A DNA stretch of 64,000 nucleotides from Lachnospiraceae bacterium. Lineage in GTDB: Bacteria; Bacillota; Clostridia; Lachnospirales; Lachnospiraceae. Every line of letters begins with the position of its first letter. Position 1 is the first letter of the stretch. Of the stretch, positions 43,289-53,397 are shown in pieces. The notes below the pieces were generated by a model, which ran no database searches, was not told the DNA's origin, and saw nothing but the letters and a program-made list of their open reading frames with translations. The stretch is taken from the NCBI GenBank assembly GCA_024682555.1, contig JAIKZD010000022.1:1-64000 (forward strand), written 5' to 3'. The position numbers and the translations under genes are program-made.

Positions 43289-45044
43289 CCGTATTCTCCG
43301 CTATCTCTTCATAGGTTACTTCATAGACCTTTCCGTTTTCAACCTTTAAGATCATCTGACAGTTCTTAAGGGTAGTGAGCCTGTGGGCGATTATGATCAG
43401 GGTCTTTCTGCCCATAAGGTTATCGATGGCTTCCATGACAGCGGTCTCTGTTTCGGTATCAAGTGCCGAGGTGGCTTCATCAAGCACCAGGATCTCGGGA
43501 TCATCGTAAAGAGCTCTTGCTATTCCTATCCTCTGACGCTGTCCTCCCGAGAGCCTTACCCCTCTTTCCCCCACCATGGTATCAAGCCCTTCGGGAAGGG
43601 ATCTTACAAAATCGCTGATCTGGGCCTCGGTCAGAGCTTTCCAGACTTTTTCCTCATCTATCTTATCATCATCTATGCCAAAAGCCACATTATTCCTGAT
43701 GGTTTCATCCGCAAGATAGATGGACTGCTGGATATAGGCAAGTTTTTTGGACCATTTAAGGGGATGCTCATGAACATTCATATCTCCGTAATAAACACTG
43801 CCCGATACGGGGGTCAGTATTCCCAGGATCACATCTGCCAGGGTGGATTTGCCCGCCCCCGTGGGCCCCGTAAGTCCCACCGCATATCCGAGGGGTATGT
43901 CAAAGCTTACATCCTTAAGCACATCCCTGTCCGTGTGGGGATATCTGTAGGTCAGATCCTTAATGCTTATCTTTGAAGCTTCCCTGTTTTCTCCGAAATG
44001 ACCATTGTCTGAGATCTCATAGTCCTTCATATCCTCCGTATCCTTAATATCCCTGTAGATAAGGTCTACGGAAGGTTTCAGGAATATTATGAGATTTGCG
44101 TAATTGTTGATCTTGCTTGCGGATGGCAGGAGCTTGAAGGCTGCGATGGCAAAGGCTGCAAGCTGCGGGATCATGGTGGTAAGATCGCTTCCCGAATATA
44201 TCTTTATAAGAAGGACCGACAGTATTGCGCCAACGCAGACTGTTTCGATCACATACTTCGGAACGTTTCCCAGGACGTTATTATTCCTTACCGCCGTCAT
44301 CTTTTTCTTTCCGTAGTTTGTGAAAGCCTTAACAAAGTATTTCTCCCGGTGAAGGATCTTTATGTCCTTTACGGCGCCGAGAGCCTGATTTATGGACTGG
44401 TGCATCTTTCCGTCATAGATCTGATTGATCTTTCCGTACTCTTTGGCCCTGTTCTTAAACAAAAGCAGATAGAGCCCCGTAAAGACGGCGAGTATGAGCA
44501 CCACGGATACGGTAATGAACCAGTCGACCACCAGCAGATAGACGCACAGAAGAACACAGATCAGGAATTCGGAAAGAAGGGAGAATACGCTTAAGAGCAT
44601 CTGGAACAGTCTTTCCGAATCGAGCATCACGTTTCTGACCATTTCGGCGGAGTTCTTGTCAAGATGGTAAGTGTAGGGCTTTTTCAGATAGCAGTCTATG
44701 AGGCGCCCCGAGATTATCAGCTGGTTTTTAAATATGAAGGTATACTGTACATAATTAAGCCACAGAAGAAACGCATTTTTTAACAGATATACAAGGATCA
44801 GCCCTATGGTGATGATCAGAAGGAACTGTCTGTCATCCTTTAATCCGAAAAGTCTGTAGATTGCGGCAAATATGGCATTTGTGCGGATCTTCTCCCTGTC
44901 CGTTATGACGGATATGAGCTGTGTGATAAGAGATACACCCACAAGTTCAAGCAGCGCACCGAAAAAAAGCCCTATGCATAAAAGTACGGACTGAAACTTC
45001 TGCTTTTTCGTAAATATGTAATTAAGCTTTGAAAGAATACTCAT
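43281..45044 (-). CDS. ABC exporter, MsbA/PglK-like flippase
   Basis: Predicted 587-residue fused exporter. Six membrane helices (1-330) precede the ATPase with Walker A TGPTGAGKSTLAD, signature RLSGGQRQRIGIARAL, Walker B ILVLDEATSALD and AHRLTTLK. In a glycan cluster this type (PglK/WlaB-like) flips lipid-linked oligosaccharide across the membrane. No Wzx gene is present, which strengthens this role. The gene follows the asparagine-synthase-like gene by one base. Confidence 0.88.
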   Translation of the reverse strand: MSILSKLNYIFTKKQKFQSVLLCIGLFFGALLELVGVSLITQLISVITDREKIRTNAIFAAIYRLFGLKDDRQFLLIITIGLILVYLLKNAFLLWLNYVQYTFIFKNQLIISGRLIDCYLKKPYTYHLDKNSAEMVRNVMLDSERLFQMLLSVFSLLSEFLICVLLCVYLLVVDWFITVSVVLILAVFTGLYLLLFKNRAKEYGKINQIYDGKMHQSINQALGAVKDIKILHREKYFVKAFTNYGKKKMTAVRNNNVLGNVPKYVIETVCVGAILSVLLIKIYSGSDLTTMIPQLAAFAIAAFKLLPSASKINNYANLIIFLKPSVDLIYRDIKDTEDMKDYEISDNGHFGENREASKISIKDLTYRYPHTDRDVLKDVSFDIPLGYAVGLTGPTGAGKSTLADVILGILTPVSGSVYYGDMNVHEHPLKWSKKLAYIQQSIYLADETIRNNVAFGIDDDKIDEEKVWKALTEAQISDFVRSLPEGLDTMVGERGVRLSGGQRQRIGIARALYDDPEILVLDEATSALDTETETAVMEAIDNLMGRKTLIIIAHRLTTLKNCQMILKVENGKVYEVTYEEIAENTDG

Positions 45045-45045
45045 A

Positions 45046-46929
45046 TTATTTATGCTTTATAACATTTTTTTCCCATAAATAGGGGTAAAGGGCGGAAAAG
45101 GCGATCTCCCCGTCGGCTACCGTTGCAAGTCTGTCCCCAATAACCTTCATGACCTTTTCTCTTACATCCGCAGGATCTATAAGGCCGCACTGCCTGAAAT
45201 CCTCACCCGATACCGTGTCCAGAAAGTACTCCTTTAAAGGTCCCTGCATCCACTCAACTATGGGGGAATTAAAGCCGATCTTCGTTTTTCTGTAGGCTAT
45301 CTCATGCGGCATGAACGGGGCCATGGCATCTCTTATGATCGATTTGGAATAGCCGCCGTGGAGCTTTGAACGGAAACCGATGGACATGGCATAGGAAACG
45401 ATCCTGTGATCCATGAAGGGCATCCTTATCTCAACACTGTTTGCCATGCTGTATCTGTCATAATTCCTGAGAAGGGTGGGAAGTATGTTCTCATGGGAGG
45501 ATGCATACAGCCTTTTATTAAGTGTGTCCATCTTTTGGTACTCCGGGTGGTCCGCATCCCTGACCTTTTTATATGCATTTCCCTGACCTTTAAGCTTCTC
45601 CCTCAGGTTTCTCTTGAGGTAATTAAAATACACCTGTGACTTTTTAGTGCTCTTAAGGGCCATATTGCTGCCGTTCTTTGGGAAGGAATCAATATAGGCA
45701 TTCAGTATCATATCCCTTTCCGCCTTATTTCCGGCATCCTTAAGGGCATGGATGAAATCAAAGGTATATCCTCCGAAGAGCTCATCCGCTCCGTGTCCGT
45801 CTATGGTTACCGTGGTCCCTTCCTTTTTCAGCGTCCCGTAAAGAGTCATCATAGGGATGGGACTTGTCAGGTATATATCCTCAAAAAGATATATCATTTC
45901 ATCAAATCTGTCTATCGCTTTTAGCGGGTCGATCACCACAAAGGTTGAAGGAATGCCGAGATGATCCGTGACCGCTTTTGCATAGGCAGTCTCATCCATG
46001 GTGGTTCCGGGAAAAGAAGCCACATAGGCGTGCTGCCAGTCCCTGCTGATCCTCCTGTCGGTCCCGTCTGAATTCTCCGAAGAGGCGATATGCGCCATGG
46101 CGCTTATGACGGAAGAAGAATCGAGACCTCCGGAAAGAGCGGTTCCTATGGTAACATCGGCTCTCATCCTGAGCTTACAGGCGTCAAGGAAGAGTTCCCT
46201 AAACTGAAGGACCTGATCCTCATATTTTTCCGGAATGTCATCGGTTACCAGATTGTCGAGAGTGTTCCACCATCTCTTTATCCTAAGCCCGTTTTTGTCT
46301 GCATAGCCGAAGCTTCCCGCCGGAAATCTGCTGATCCCCTCTATTACGCATTCCTCCGTGGATTCATAATAGACGATCCTGTCCCTGTCGGTCACTATGC
46401 TCATGTTGGGCTTTACTTCATCAAGTAAGGGCATGAGGGCTTTCATCTCGGAGGCAAAGGCATAGGAATTCCCGCTTCCCTTAAGTCTTGTATAATACAA
46501 AGGCTTTATACCGAAGCGGTCCCTGCTTATGAACATCCTTTCCTCTGCCCTGTCATAGATAAGAAATGCCCACATTCCGTTAAACCGTTTAAGGCATTCC
46601 TCTCCATAGCAGAGGTAGGCAGCAAGCAGCACCTCGGAATCGGATTCACTCTCAAAGGTATATCCCCTTGAGATAAGCTCATCCCTTATCTCGAGGAAAT
46701 TATAGATCTCCCCGTTATATACAAGAACATATCTGCCATCCGCATAAAACATGGGCTGATGGCCTTTCTGTGAAAGATCCAGGATGGCAAGCCTTCTCTG
46801 GCCCATGGTTGTGCCCTTTTCCTGCCACAGTCCCCTGTCATCGGGACCCCTGTGTATGAGGGTATCAAGACATTTTCCCGCCAGTCCCTCTTCTATATCA
46901 GCATTTACCGCACCGAATATTCCGCACAT
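45046..46929 (-). CDS. asnB: Asparagine synthase (glutamine-hydrolysing), in glycan operon
   Basis: Predicted 627-residue amidotransferase. Cys2 (MCGIFG) is the glutaminase nucleophile; the synthetase domain has the PPi-loop ALSGGLDSSSV and the substrate loop DGHGADELFGGY. Length fits AsnB. Such genes within polysaccharide clusters often amidate a uronic acid or other sugar carboxyl and not free aspartate; position one base before the exporter gene favours that role, but true asparagine synthesis cannot be excluded. Confidence 0.88.
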   Translation of the reverse strand: MCGIFGAVNADIEEGLAGKCLDTLIHRGPDDRGLWQEKGTTMGQRRLAILDLSQKGHQPMFYADGRYVLVYNGEIYNFLEIRDELISRGYTFESESDSEVLLAAYLCYGEECLKRFNGMWAFLIYDRAEERMFISRDRFGIKPLYYTRLKGSGNSYAFASEMKALMPLLDEVKPNMSIVTDRDRIVYYESTEECVIEGISRFPAGSFGYADKNGLRIKRWWNTLDNLVTDDIPEKYEDQVLQFRELFLDACKLRMRADVTIGTALSGGLDSSSVISAMAHIASSENSDGTDRRISRDWQHAYVASFPGTTMDETAYAKAVTDHLGIPSTFVVIDPLKAIDRFDEMIYLFEDIYLTSPIPMMTLYGTLKKEGTTVTIDGHGADELFGGYTFDFIHALKDAGNKAERDMILNAYIDSFPKNGSNMALKSTKKSQVYFNYLKRNLREKLKGQGNAYKKVRDADHPEYQKMDTLNKRLYASSHENILPTLLRNYDRYSMANSVEIRMPFMDHRIVSYAMSIGFRSKLHGGYSKSIIRDAMAPFMPHEIAYRKTKIGFNSPIVEWMQGPLKEYFLDTVSGEDFRQCGLIDPADVREKVMKVIGDRLATVADGEIAFSALYPYLWEKNVIKHK

Positions 46930-46982
46930 ATATCACTACCTTAATATCATGATGTCCCTATGGCTTTTCCGCCCGGACAGAT

Positions 46983-48140
46983 TCATTTTTTCCTGGAAAA
47001 CAGTCTGTACTTAAGGATCTTTAACATCTCTTCCGCCCTGATGGCCCTGTAATCATATAAGAGCCTGTCTGCCTCATTTACGGCCGGAGCTTTTGCCTGA
47101 ACGTGAAGATCATACAGAAAGATGTCATTTCCCCGCATATCAAATATTATATTTGCATCCGCGGGTCTTAAGTATCTTCCGTAACTCTTTATCACCTTTT
47201 TTGCAAGGCTTTTTGAGGTTAACAGATATCTCCCTTCGGTTTTTCCCGTCTCCTTAGTCCCGTATATGTCAACGGTCACTTCTTTTTCACCTTTGTCAAG
47301 GGCTTCTGCCAGGATCTTCTTAAGATGAAGATTTTCAAAAAACGCATCATATACCGCCATGGAGTTATCAGGTGAAGAAAACCGGTATCCCGTCTTTTTC
47401 CCGCACATAAGGGGAACCTGCAGATCTGTATTCGTCCTGTCGGAATGCTCGCCCTCGTCCATGAAATTGGTGGTCAGGGATACCCTGGGATAGAGGAAAA
47501 ACATATCCTTATCAATGAGATACCTTATATTATACTTGAGCCAGGACTTGTCGGACCATCCGGATACATTTTTTGGCATGTCGGTTCCGGAGATATCCTT
47601 ATTGTCATTTTCCGAAAGCCAGTTCCTAAAGCCGTTCCACATCCTGACATTATAAGCCTGGCCCCAGGATGAGGCAAACTGCATATAATAGTTGTCATAT
47701 CCGTCATCGATTGCATAGAAGGGCTCCCTGGCATGAACATTCAGCAGATGATCGTAAAGGGAAATGCCTCCGACCCTCTCATCATCACCCGCCGACCTCA
47801 ATGCTTCCGCCGTATACAGATAGTAACCGGGTGAAACAAAAAGATCATCCTCCAAAAGGATCACACTTCCATAATCTCTGCAAAGATCCCCGCATTTTAA
47901 AACATGAGCCTTTAAGCCAAGCCTTGTGTCATGGGCTATGACTCTTTTTTCCCCATGCTTCCACTCAAAACTCTCCGCAAGAGCTCTCACCGCGTCATTG
48001 TTACCCTTATCAACAGAGATTACGAGGGGGATATCCGTATCCTCAGGATATAAAGCCTTTGAAACGGAATCTAAAAGCCTTCTCAGAGAGGCTTCTCTTT
48101 CATATGCAATAATAACGACCGCAATTTTATTGTTGTCCAT
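46983..48140 (-). CDS. GT-A glycosyltransferase (GT2/GNT-I-like)
   Basis: Predicted 385-residue transferase. NKIAVVIIAYEREASLRRLL at the start and VILLEDDLFVSPGYY (DDL metal motif) identify a GT-A fold close to the GNT-I-like branch; SSWGQAYNVRMW is shared with that branch. The frame begins at 48179 inside the upstream gene, but GGAG five bases before ATG 48140 supports the later start. It sits second in the operon, and may act early in unit assembly. Confidence 0.82.
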   Translation of the reverse strand: MDNNKIAVVIIAYEREASLRRLLDSVSKALYPEDTDIPLVISVDKGNNDAVRALAESFEWKHGEKRVIAHDTRLGLKAHVLKCGDLCRDYGSVILLEDDLFVSPGYYLYTAEALRSAGDDERVGGISLYDHLLNVHAREPFYAIDDGYDNYYMQFASSWGQAYNVRMWNGFRNWLSENDNKDISGTDMPKNVSGWSDKSWLKYNIRYLIDKDMFFLYPRVSLTTNFMDEGEHSDRTNTDLQVPLMCGKKTGYRFSSPDNSMAVYDAFFENLHLKKILAEALDKGEKEVTVDIYGTKETGKTEGRYLLTSKSLAKKVIKSYGRYLRPADANIIFDMRGNDIFLYDLHVQAKAPAVNEADRLLYDYRAIRAEEMLKILKYRLFSRKK

Positions 48141-48171
48141 ACTCTCTCCGGTTAACGGGTCATTCCCGGTC

Positions 48172-48894
48172 TCAGCCATCTTCTTCCGGACCGGCCTTCA
48201 GTTCCCGTATCAGCCTGTCCGCATCCCTGAAGCTTTCTATATGCTCCTTAATGAATTTCTCATCCTTATCCCACCATCTAAGCCTGAGAAGCTCCCTTAT
48301 CTTCTCGGGGGAAAATCTGTATTTAACGGGCTTTGCAGGTGTTCCTAAACAGACCGAATAGGGAGGGATGTCTTTTGTCACAAGACTGCAGGCCCCTATG
48401 ACCGCCCCGTCCCCTATGGTGACCCCTTCAAGTATCCTCACATCTGCGCCTATCCAGACATCATTTCCGATCTCTATCTGTATGCCCTCTTTCTCATCAA
48501 GATATTCGGCTTCCCTGTAATTATCTTCGGAAACATAGGTAAATCCCATCTGCCCTGCCGCGGAATAAAAGGCGGGATGAAGGGCAGCATATTCCGTGAC
48601 CGGATGTTTTCCTATGACCGTCTTAACCCCCGGACCGATGGATGTATATTTCCCGATCCTGGTATTTGTGATGTCCCCGTCATTGTTCACATAGCTGCCA
48701 AAGCCCAGTCTTACATTTGATAAGACCGTATTCTTTCCTATATAATTTCTGCCTGAAAGCCTGGTTCCCTTATTTATACAGGAGCCCTGCTTCATTATCG
48801 ATCCCGTTCTCTTTTCTATTGCGATCCTTTTTATGGGAAATACAAGCTTTCTGTACAAACCCGAAAGGATCTCTTCACATTTTCTGCCTATCAT
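48172..48894 (-). CDS. Left-handed beta-helix O-acetyltransferase
   Basis: Predicted 240-residue hexapeptide-repeat acyltransferase (CatB/Vat or NodL type). The repeats run from [17 protein letters not shown] to [33 protein letters not shown] and the insertion [14 protein letters not shown], along with NDVWIGADV, are characteristic. It would acetylate a sugar of the glycan with acetyl-CoA. It is the first gene of the leftward operon, with the promoter about 100 bp upstream. Confidence 0.88.
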   Translation of the reverse strand: MIGRKCEEILSGLYRKLVFPIKRIAIEKRTGSIMKQGSCINKGTRLSGRNYIGKNTVLSNVRLGFGSYVNNDGDITNTRIGKYTSIGPGVKTVIGKHPVTEYAALHPAFYSAAGQMGFTYVSEDNYREAEYLDEKEGIQIEIGNDVWIGADVRILEGVTIGDGAVIGACSLVTKDIPPYSVCLGTPAKPVKYRFSPEKIRELLRLRWWDKDEKFIKEHIESFRDADRLIRELKAGPEEDG

Positions 48895-48991
48895 ATGCCC
48901 TGTCTCTGTACGTCCTGAATATTTCCGGCTTCCACGTAAGATATCTTTTATATGATCCTTCTGCGGATGGTCCTTAACATCACACTATAAA

Positions 48992-49019
48992 ATGATACCA
49001 TATATCCGCCTTTTTTCAA
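48992..49019 (-). promoter_or_regulatory. Promoter of the 13-gene surface-glycan operon
   Basis: On the minus strand TTGAAA (49014-49019) and TATCAT (48992-48997) are 16 bp apart. Transcription would start near 48985, about 90 nt upstream of the acetyltransferase ATG. No terminator is visible between here and 34279. Confidence 0.6.
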
Positions 49020-49077
49020 TTGAAAACAGGCAGTCCTTCTCTTGAAGAGCCGGGTGAAAATCTGTAAAATAGAGTGC

Positions 49078-50100
49078 ATGAAGCTTAAAAAGATCTTTAC
49101 GGAAGCGGTAAAATGGGCTCTCGCCGCGATGACAGCCCTTATCATAATGAACCTCTTAACCTTTGCATACTACAGTCCTTTTTCGGAGCTTCCCAGGGCG
49201 CAGGGTGCAAATACGGGATTTCTTTACCCGGAAACCCATGGTGTTTACGGCCTCGAAGGCTACAGTTTTGCTCACTCCGATCATAGAGGCTATATAAACA
49301 GGGATCTTCCCCTGGACAAGGACTATATCCTGGTTGCGGGCGCCTCCCACACAGAGGGTCTGTTTTTACCCATGAAATACCGTTTTTCCGATATCTTAAA
49401 TGACATGCTCGGAGCAGAGGATACCCTTAAAGTATATAATATAGGGAAAAGCGGCAATTTCTTTTCCGTGGTGACCCAGCATCTTGACGGTATCCTTGGG
49501 GAATTCCCGGATGCAAAGGCCATCGTGATAGAAACCGATACCCTTGCCTATGATACCAAGGCCTGGCTTGATTCCATGATCCAGACCGGATATGATCCCG
49601 ATGAGACCGCGGAGAATCTGGTATCGGGCCTTTCGGGGAGACAGAAACTGTCCATCAGGCTCAAACAGAGCCTCCCCCTTTTAAGGGAGCTTCATAAACA
49701 GTATCTGACCTGGAAGGAAGGAGCTACCGGAAACGAAAGACAGTCGGATGTTTATACGGGTGAATTTGACGAAGATTTCGACAATGCTCTTAACAGTCTC
49801 ATGGCCTATATCCGCAGCAGAACGGATAAGCAGGTGATCATCGTTTATCATCCCGCCGTCTCCGTTTTGAAGGACGGAAGCATGAAGATACTTACAAACG
49901 GCTGCGAAGAGCATTTCGCAAAGGCCTGCAGGGATAACGGCATCGATTTCATCGATATGTCCGATACTTTCTTAAAAGAATATGAGACCCGCCATATTGT
50001 TCCAAACGGGTTTTTCAATACTACCATGGGGTCCGGACACACTAACAGGGCCGCACACAGAATGATGGCCGAAGCCATATATAAGGTTCTGAAAAAATGA
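49078..50100 (+). CDS. Membrane-anchored SGNH-like protein (MBOAT partner)
   Basis: Predicted 340-residue protein from ATG 49078 (an in-frame TTG at 49042 is less likely). One N-terminal helix (about 8-32) leads to an exported domain with VAGASHTEG, where Ser is followed by His, and a late GSGHTNRAAH block, a variant of SGNH/AlgX-type motifs. Its stop overlaps the ATG of the next gene (ATGA), a MBOAT protein, so the pair probably acylates a surface glycan together. This pair is divergent from the glycan operon. Confidence 0.72.
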   Translation: MKLKKIFTEAVKWALAAMTALIIMNLLTFAYYSPFSELPRAQGANTGFLYPETHGVYGLEGYSFAHSDHRGYINRDLPLDKDYILVAGASHTEGLFLPMKYRFSDILNDMLGAEDTLKVYNIGKSGNFFSVVTQHLDGILGEFPDAKAIVIETDTLAYDTKAWLDSMIQTGYDPDETAENLVSGLSGRQKLSIRLKQSLPLLRELHKQYLTWKEGATGNERQSDVYTGEFDEDFDNALNSLMAYIRSRTDKQVIIVYHPAVSVLKDGSMKILTNGCEEHFAKACRDNGIDFIDMSDTFLKEYETRHIVPNGFFNTTMGSGHTNRAAHRMMAEAIYKVLKK

Positions 50101-51440
50101 GTTTTTTATCCGTTAAATTCCTAATCCTGATGGTGATGCTTGTCATCTCTCTTCGTTTTGCGGGGGTTAAGTGGCTTGAAAAAGCTTTACTTACCGTGGC
50201 AGGGCTTTTTTTCTATGCATCATTTGATCTTCACGGACTCTGCCTGCTTATCCCGCTATGCATGTTTACCTGGGGTATCGGAAAACTGATGGCAAAAAAC
50301 TCTTCGGATAATCCCAAGCCTCTTCTCGTATCCGGGATCACGATACAGGTCCTCATACTCTTGTTCTTTAAATATGCGGGTTTTGTAAAAATGCCCGTCG
50401 GCCTTTCATTTTACATGCTTCAGGCCATAAGCTATCTCTTTGATATGTACAGAGGAAAGATCAGACGGGATACGCCTTTTGCCGATGCCCTTGTCTATAT
50501 CAGCTTTTTCCCCAACATAGTTTCCGGTCCCGTCATGAAGGCTTATGAATTCCTTCCCCAGCTTGATAAAAGAGTGCCTCTGAATGCGGAGAGGCTTAAG
50601 TACGGTTTACAGCTGATCCTCATCGGAGCCTTTGAAAAGCTGGTGCTTGCGGACAGACTGTCGACAGCTGTTGACAGCGTATACAGCGCCCCCCTTGCTT
50701 ATAGCGGTCCGACTCTCCTGTTTACCGCAGTCGGCTATTCATTACAGCTGTTATTCGATTTTGCCGGATATTCCTCCATGGCCATAGGCATCGCTCATAT
50801 CCTTGGCTTTAAGCTCACCGAAAACTTCAATCTTCCCTATATTTCCTTAAATCCTTCGGAATTCTGGAAGCGCTGGCACATAAGCCTTTCCTCCTGGCTC
50901 AGGGAATATGTATACATCCCTCTTGGCGGCAGCAGAAAAGGAAAAACAAGAACTTACCTGAACATCTTCCTTACCATGCTTGTAAGCGGTCTCTGGCACG
51001 GAAACACCCTCAATTTCGTTATATGGGGTGCCCTTCACGGTGCGGCACAGGGAGCATACAGATTCCTGAAAGAAAGAAAAAAGGACAAAAAGCCGCAGAG
51101 CCTGCTGCCTTCTGTCCTGTCAATGATCCTTAACTTTTTCTTTGTCACGATCTTATGGATCCCCTTCAGAATGGAAACCCTTTCGGATACATGCATCGTC
51201 TTAAGCCGGATATTTACCATGAAACCGGGTATCAGCTATTTTTACGTATATACCTGGATCTTCCTGCTGATCCTTATCATTACCGAGGTATTTGCCCTCG
51301 TGAAAAATAAGGGAAATAACCCCGTAAAGCCCCTGGCTCTGACGAAGTTCCATGAAAGGCTTGCCTTCATGATCCTCCTTATCGCAACCCTGATGTTTGC
51401 ATATTTTGGTAACAGCGCCTTTATCTATTCCGGCTTCTGA
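50097..51440 (+). CDS. MBOAT family O-acyltransferase
   Basis: Predicted 447-residue membrane acyltransferase of AlgI type. Core motifs are WKRWHISLSSWLREYVYIPLGGSRKG and the catalytic His in LVSGLWHGNTLNFVIWG. About eleven helices. There is no carrier protein gene nearby, so an acyl-CoA such as acetyl-CoA is the likely donor, in contrast to the Dlt-like MBOAT at 36580. It converges on the GlsB gene with 2 bp between stops. Confidence 0.9.
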   Translation: MSFLSVKFLILMVMLVISLRFAGVKWLEKALLTVAGLFFYASFDLHGLCLLIPLCMFTWGIGKLMAKNSSDNPKPLLVSGITIQVLILLFFKYAGFVKMPVGLSFYMLQAISYLFDMYRGKIRRDTPFADALVYISFFPNIVSGPVMKAYEFLPQLDKRVPLNAERLKYGLQLILIGAFEKLVLADRLSTAVDSVYSAPLAYSGPTLLFTAVGYSLQLLFDFAGYSSMAIGIAHILGFKLTENFNLPYISLNPSEFWKRWHISLSSWLREYVYIPLGGSRKGKTRTYLNIFLTMLVSGLWHGNTLNFVIWGALHGAAQGAYRFLKERKKDKKPQSLLPSVLSMILNFFFVTILWIPFRMETLSDTCIVLSRIFTMKPGISYFYVYTWIFLLILIITEVFALVKNKGNNPVKPLALTKFHERLAFMILLIATLMFAYFGNSAFIYSGF

Positions 51441-51442
51441 TG

Positions 51443-51685
51443 TTACTTGGAAATCCTGCGGGCAACAAATACTATTATTCCCGATCCTATAACTCCCGAT
51501 ATGATGGATCCGAGGATATTTGTGGCCTTGATCCCGATAAGCCTGAGCACCAGACCTCCGACTATACCGCCGCAGACTCCCAAAAGGATATTCTTGATAA
51601 GTCCCCCGTTTAAGTTAAACAGAAATGAAGCGATCCATCCTATGATCCCTCCGATGACGATGGTGATAAGCAGATTTGAAAACAT
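51443..51685 (-). CDS. GlsB/YeaQ/YmgE family membrane protein
   Basis: An 80-residue membrane protein with three short hydrophobic helices rich in glycine; IIGWIASFLF and GVCGGIVGGLVLRLIG are the family pattern (transglycosylase-associated / stress-response group). Its true role is unknown; in enterococci GlsB is linked to bile and envelope stress. GGAGGGAG upstream of the ATG supports the start. The AT-rich 115 bp upstream has several TATAAT-like boxes. Confidence 0.9.
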   Translation of the reverse strand: MFSNLLITIVIGGIIGWIASFLFNLNGGLIKNILLGVCGGIVGGLVLRLIGIKATNILGSIISGVIGSGIIVFVARRISK

Positions 51686-51800
51686 TTTTTCTCCCTCCTG
51701 ATGATATTGTCTTGCTTTTCGTATTATATTCAGCGTTTTATATACTGCATATTATAACCCGCATATCATTATAACATGCAAAAAACCTTATGACTCCATT

Positions 51801-53288
51801 TCAGTCTATCTGTCCCTCAACCTTTTTGACCGGTTCGCTTGTAAGGACCACTCCCAGTCTCTTGAACATCCTTATGTCCACATCCGAAAGCATTACCGAA
51901 GTATGTACCTGACAGCCTCTGAGCCTTGGTATCTGCTCCAGGGCTTTCCTTGCATTTTCATCCGTTGTGGCGGAAGTGGCCAATGCGATCAGCACCTCAT
52001 CCGTGTGAAGTCTGGGATTCCTGCCCCCGAGATATTTTACCTTGAGTTCCTGTATGGGTGCTATGGATTCCGGCGATATCACATGAAGTCCGTGGTCAAC
52101 CCCGGCAAGAGCCTTCAGAGCATTAAGCAGCAGTGCCGCGGAAGCCCCCAGAAGCTTTGTTGTCTTGGATGTGATTATCTCTCCGGTATCAAGCTCTATG
52201 GCCGCAGTGGGAACATGCAGAAGCTTTGCCCTGTCGTTTGCCGCTACGGTAACCTTTCTGTCATCGGTGGTTATCTTGGCCTGTTTCATCAAAAGCTCTA
52301 TCTTATAAACCTCATTCTCCGATGCCTTCTCCTTGATGACCGCATTTCTGGTGTTGTAATACCGTCTGATGATCTCCTGGCGTGATGCCTCACAGCAGAC
52401 CTCATCATCTATTATGCAATTTCCGACCATATTTACGCCCATATCGGTAGGCGATTTATAAGGGCACTCACCGTAGATGCCCTCGAATATGGCATTTAGT
52501 ACGGGGAAGATCTCAATATCCCTGTTATAATTCACCGTCGTCTCATTGTAGGCCTCCAGATGGAAAGGGTCTATCATGTTAACGTCATTAAGATCCGCCG
52601 TTGCTGCTTCATAAGCGAGATTGATGGGATGTTTTAAAGGTATGTTCCAGATAGGGAAGGTCTCATACTTTGCATATCCGGCCTTGATCCCTCTTTTGTT
52701 CTCATGGTAGAGCTGGGACAGACAGGTGGCCATTTTCCCGCTTCCGGGACCCGGAGCCGTTACCACCACAAGGGGTCTCTCCGTCTCTATGTAATCGTTT
52801 TTTCCGAAACCTTCATCGCTTACTATGAGAGGTATGTTTGAAGGATAACCTTCGATCAGATAATGAAGGTATACCTTTACCCCCTTCTTTTCCATCCTCT
52901 CCCTGAACAGATCCGCAACGGCCTGTCCCGTATAATGGGTGAGAACAACGCTGCCCACATACAGGCCTCTGCTCTCAAATTCACGCATGAGTCTTTTTAC
53001 ATCTTCATCATAGGTGATGCCGAGATCGCCCCTTACCTTGTTCTTTTCTATGTCGGCGGCATTTATTACTATCAGTATCTCTGCCTGGTCTGACAGCTGC
53101 ATCAGCATCCGAAGCTTGGAATCGGGCTCGAATCCGGGAAGGACCCTTGCCGCATGGTAATCATCAAAAAGCTTGCCTCCGAATTCAAGATACAGCTTGT
53201 TTCCGAACTGGGCTATCCGCTCCTTGATATGTTCGGACTGCATTTTCAGATATTTTTCATTGTCAAAACCCGGTTTAGCTGCGCACAT
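51801..53288 (-). CDS. DUF1846 domain-containing protein
   Basis: Predicted 495-residue cytoplasmic protein, full length for the family. GFDNEKYLKMQSEHIKERI and YLEFGGKLFDDYHAARVLPG at the N-terminus, and the glycine-rich VTAPGPGSGKMATCLSQLY, which looks like a nucleotide-binding loop, are hallmark segments. AGGGAGG upstream of the ATG supports the start. The biochemical role of the family has not been settled. It stands alone between GlsB and the SGNH gene. Confidence 0.93.
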   Translation of the reverse strand: MCAAKPGFDNEKYLKMQSEHIKERIAQFGNKLYLEFGGKLFDDYHAARVLPGFEPDSKLRMLMQLSDQAEILIVINAADIEKNKVRGDLGITYDEDVKRLMREFESRGLYVGSVVLTHYTGQAVADLFRERMEKKGVKVYLHYLIEGYPSNIPLIVSDEGFGKNDYIETERPLVVVTAPGPGSGKMATCLSQLYHENKRGIKAGYAKYETFPIWNIPLKHPINLAYEAATADLNDVNMIDPFHLEAYNETTVNYNRDIEIFPVLNAIFEGIYGECPYKSPTDMGVNMVGNCIIDDEVCCEASRQEIIRRYYNTRNAVIKEKASENEVYKIELLMKQAKITTDDRKVTVAANDRAKLLHVPTAAIELDTGEIITSKTTKLLGASAALLLNALKALAGVDHGLHVISPESIAPIQELKVKYLGGRNPRLHTDEVLIALATSATTDENARKALEQIPRLRGCQVHTSVMLSDVDIRMFKRLGVVLTSEPVKKVEGQID

Positions 53289-53397
53289 TTTCTGCCTCCC
53301 TCATTTATTCGGTTACGATCAATCTACACTGTCCCCTTATCCGCGGATCTCCGTTCCGCGCCCTTTTGCGCCGGTCTTTTCATGTCCTGCAAAGAAA

